Origin: Streptomyces sp. HD
Lineage (GTDB): Bacteria; Actinomycetota; Actinomycetes; Streptomycetales; Streptomycetaceae
Assembly: GCF_028369295.1 (NCBI RefSeq)
Contig: NZ_JAQMYP010000001.1
Coordinates: 62,001-126,000 of the forward strand
Direction of reading: 5' to 3'
DNA length: 64,000 nt
The notes below the pieces were generated by a model. That model saw nothing but the letters and a program-made list of their open reading frames with translations. It was not told where the DNA came from and searched no databases. The position numbers and the translations under genes are program-made. This document shows, in pieces, positions 62,549 to 64,000 of the stretch. The stretch's first letter is position 1. Each line of letters begins with the position of its first letter.

Positions 62549-63850
62549 TTGACCGTCAGCTACCGCCAGCCCGGCGTCGTCCTCACCGACCGCCACTTCA
62601 CCGTGCCCCTAGACCACGGCGCCCCGACGGGGGAGACGATCGAGCTCTACGCCCGTGAGGTCGTCGCGAGCGACAAGGCGCACCAGGACCTGCCGTGGCT
62701 GCTCTACCTCCAGGGCGGCCCCGGCTTCGGCGCGAACCGCTTCGTCGGCAGGGGTGCCTGGCTCGGCCGCGCCCTGAAGGAGTACCGCGTCCTGCTCCTC
62801 GACCAGCGCGGCACCGGCCACTCCACGCCCGCCAACCGGCAGACGCTCCCGCTGCGCGGCGGCCCCGCCGCCCAGGCCGACTACCTCACGCACTTCCGCG
62901 CCGACGCGATCGTCCGCGACTGCGAGGCGATCCGCCGTGAGGTGACCGGCGGCGCCCCCTGGACCGTCCTCGGCCAGAGCTTCGGCGGCTTCTGCACGGT
63001 CAACTACCTCTCCACCGCCCCCGAGGGACTGACCGCCGCCGTCATCACCGGCGGCCTGCCCTCGCTCGACGCCCACGCCGACGACGTCTACCGCGCCGCC
63101 TTCCCGCGCATCGAGCGCAAGGTCGCCGCGCACTACGCCCGCTACCCGCAGGACGTCGAGCGCGCCCGCCGTATCGCCGACCACCTCCTCGCGCACGACG
63201 TGGTCCTGCCGAACGGCTACCGCCTCACCGCCGAGGCCTTCCAGTCCCTCGGCATCGTCCTCGGCGGCAGCGAGGGCAGCCACCGCCTGCACTACCTCCT
63301 GGAGGACGCCTTCGTCCGCACCCCGCAGGGCCCGGCCCTCTCGGACGCCTTCCAGGAAGAGGCCCAGGGCCTGCTGTCGTACGCGAGCCACCCGCTGTAC
63401 GCCCTCGTCCACGAGGCGATCTACGGCCAGGGCGCCCGCCCCACCGCCTGGTCCGCCGAGCGGGTGCGCGCCGAGTTCCCGCAGTTCGACGCGGCCAAGA
63501 CGCTCGCGGGCGACGGACCGCTGCTGTTCACCGGCGAGACCATCCACCCCTGGATGTTCGACAGCGACCCGGCCCTGCGCCCGCTGCGCGAGACCGCAGA
63601 CCTCCTCGCCGCCCGCACCGACTGGACACCCCTGTACGACTCCGCGCGCCTCGCCGCCAACGAGGTGCCGGTGGCGGCAGCCGTCTACCACGACGACATG
63701 TACGTCGACACCGCCCACTCCCTCGCCACCGCCCGCGCCGTCCGCGGTCTGCGGACCTGGGTCACCGACGAGTTCGAGCACGACGGCGTACGGGCCGGCG
63801 GCCCCCGTGTCCTGGACCGGCTGCTCGCGCTCACCCGTGACGAAGCGTGA
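62549..63850 (+). CDS. Alpha/beta hydrolase, S33 proline iminopeptidase-like
   Basis: This 433-aa cytoplasmic protein has the S33 features LYLQGGPGFGANRFVG (oxyanion region), the nucleophile elbow TVLGQSFGGFCTVNYLSTAP and a late histidine in TWVTDEFEHDGVRA. An acid residue is expected in VAAAVYHDDMYVDTAHS. The chain is longer than typical proline iminopeptidase owing to a large lid (about 170-330). The start is a TTG at 62549 with GGGAG 5 nt upstream; a GTG at 62501 is possible but lacks a good site. It likely hydrolyses peptides or small esters; the substrate is unknown. Confidence 0.88.
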   Translation: MTVSYRQPGVVLTDRHFTVPLDHGAPTGETIELYAREVVASDKAHQDLPWLLYLQGGPGFGANRFVGRGAWLGRALKEYRVLLLDQRGTGHSTPANRQTLPLRGGPAAQADYLTHFRADAIVRDCEAIRREVTGGAPWTVLGQSFGGFCTVNYLSTAPEGLTAAVITGGLPSLDAHADDVYRAAFPRIERKVAAHYARYPQDVERARRIADHLLAHDVVLPNGYRLTAEAFQSLGIVLGGSEGSHRLHYLLEDAFVRTPQGPALSDAFQEEAQGLLSYASHPLYALVHEAIYGQGARPTAWSAERVRAEFPQFDAAKTLAGDGPLLFTGETIHPWMFDSDPALRPLRETADLLAARTDWTPLYDSARLAANEVPVAAAVYHDDMYVDTAHSLATARAVRGLRTWVTDEFEHDGVRAGGPRVLDRLLALTRDEA

Positions 63851-63878
63851 TGTCGTTGTCACACGTTAGGGTGCGGGC

Positions 63879-64000
63879 ATGACCGAGCCGACGATCACTC
63901 AGCTGAAGCCCATGCCCGACGACTGGCGGCGCGCACTCGCCGTCGTCGCGCACCCGGACGACCTTGAGTACGGCTGCTCGGCGGCGATCGCCGGCTGGAC
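63879..64000 (+). CDS. PIG-L family deacetylase, start only
   Basis: Forty codons are visible: MTEPTITQLKPMPDDWRRAL and then AVVAHPDDLEYGCSAAIAGW. The A-H-P-D-D motif is the zinc site of PIG-L/LmbE N-acetylglucosamine deacetylases (as in mycothiol or pseudopaline-type pathways). The rest lies beyond the window, so the specific member (MshB, Mca or other) cannot be decided. Confidence 0.85.
   Translation, partial: MTEPTITQLKPMPDDWRRALAVVAHPDDLEYGCSAAIAGW

Overview
This is a high-GC actinomycete chromosome segment, almost certainly Streptomyces. Codon third positions are strongly GC-biased, GTG and TTG starts are frequent, and gene families are streptomycete: Tat-exported glycosidases, tandem universal stress proteins and a DUF4389 protein. 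The gene order from the start to about 25 kb resembles the oxygen-stress/dormancy region of Streptomyces coelicolor that is controlled by OsdR-OsdK, the relatives of DevR/DosR and DevS/DosS of Mycobacterium tuberculosis.

Region 1 (1 to about 25.2 kb) is a hypoxia/dormancy island. It holds universal stress proteins (two intact, two wrecked, one probable fragment at the left edge), an Hsp20, an Rv1733c-like membrane protein and two Acg-type nitroreductases. It also holds a STAS protein, a CBS-BON protein, two pyridoxamine-oxidase-fold proteins, a narK/narGHJI nitrate respiration locus, pyruvate formate-lyase with its activase, pyruvate phosphate dikinase, a zinc alcohol dehydrogenase, an NAD-type GAPDH, a DevR-like response regulator and a DevS-like double-GAF kinase. 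The intergenic gaps repeatedly carry a palindrome of the type GGGCCGATCGGCCC or GGGACCATCGGTCCC, with the same GGG-N-C / G-N-CCC skeleton as the mycobacterial DevR box. I read these as OsdR operators. Nitrate respiration has been broken: narG and narH are reduced to a fused N-terminal and C-terminal stub, and narK carries a frameshift, while narJ, narI and the fermentative genes remain intact.

Region 2 (25.3 to 43.5 kb) is a mixed accessory stretch. It contains an HMCES/YedK-type DNA-crosslink protein, a heavy-metal P-type ATPase behind an SmtB/ArsR-type operator, and a LacI-controlled beta-galactosidase (GH35)/MFS locus with the remains of a second glycosidase. A YheO-type regulator/PLP-dehydratase/cupin group follows. 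Next come a quinone-oxidoreductase and an SDR that share TetR-type operators with a TetR gene about 3 kb away, a MoxR-vWA pair between them, an FtsX-type ABC exporter and an unknown membrane protein.

Region 3 (43.6 to 62.4 kb) is a complete L-rhamnose utilisation island. It has an exported GH78 alpha-L-rhamnosidase, an exported BNR-propeller protein, an ABC importer (rhaTPQS), mutarotase (rhaM), isomerase (rhaI), kinase (rhaB) and a fused aldolase/lactaldehyde dehydrogenase (rhaD). It also has lutABC, which would oxidise the resulting L-lactate to pyruvate, and a LacI regulator. Four TTGAA-N4-TTCAA-like palindromes sit in the two key promoter regions. Two near-identical 63-nt repeats lie inside the two rha transcription units, in the same orientation relative to transcription. 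The window ends with an S33-type peptidase/hydrolase and the start of a PIG-L deacetylase.

I saw no tRNA, rRNA, CRISPR array, transposase or integrase. No gene-free stretch exceeds about 300 bases; the longer intergenic regions (240 to 290 nt) are described through their operator features.
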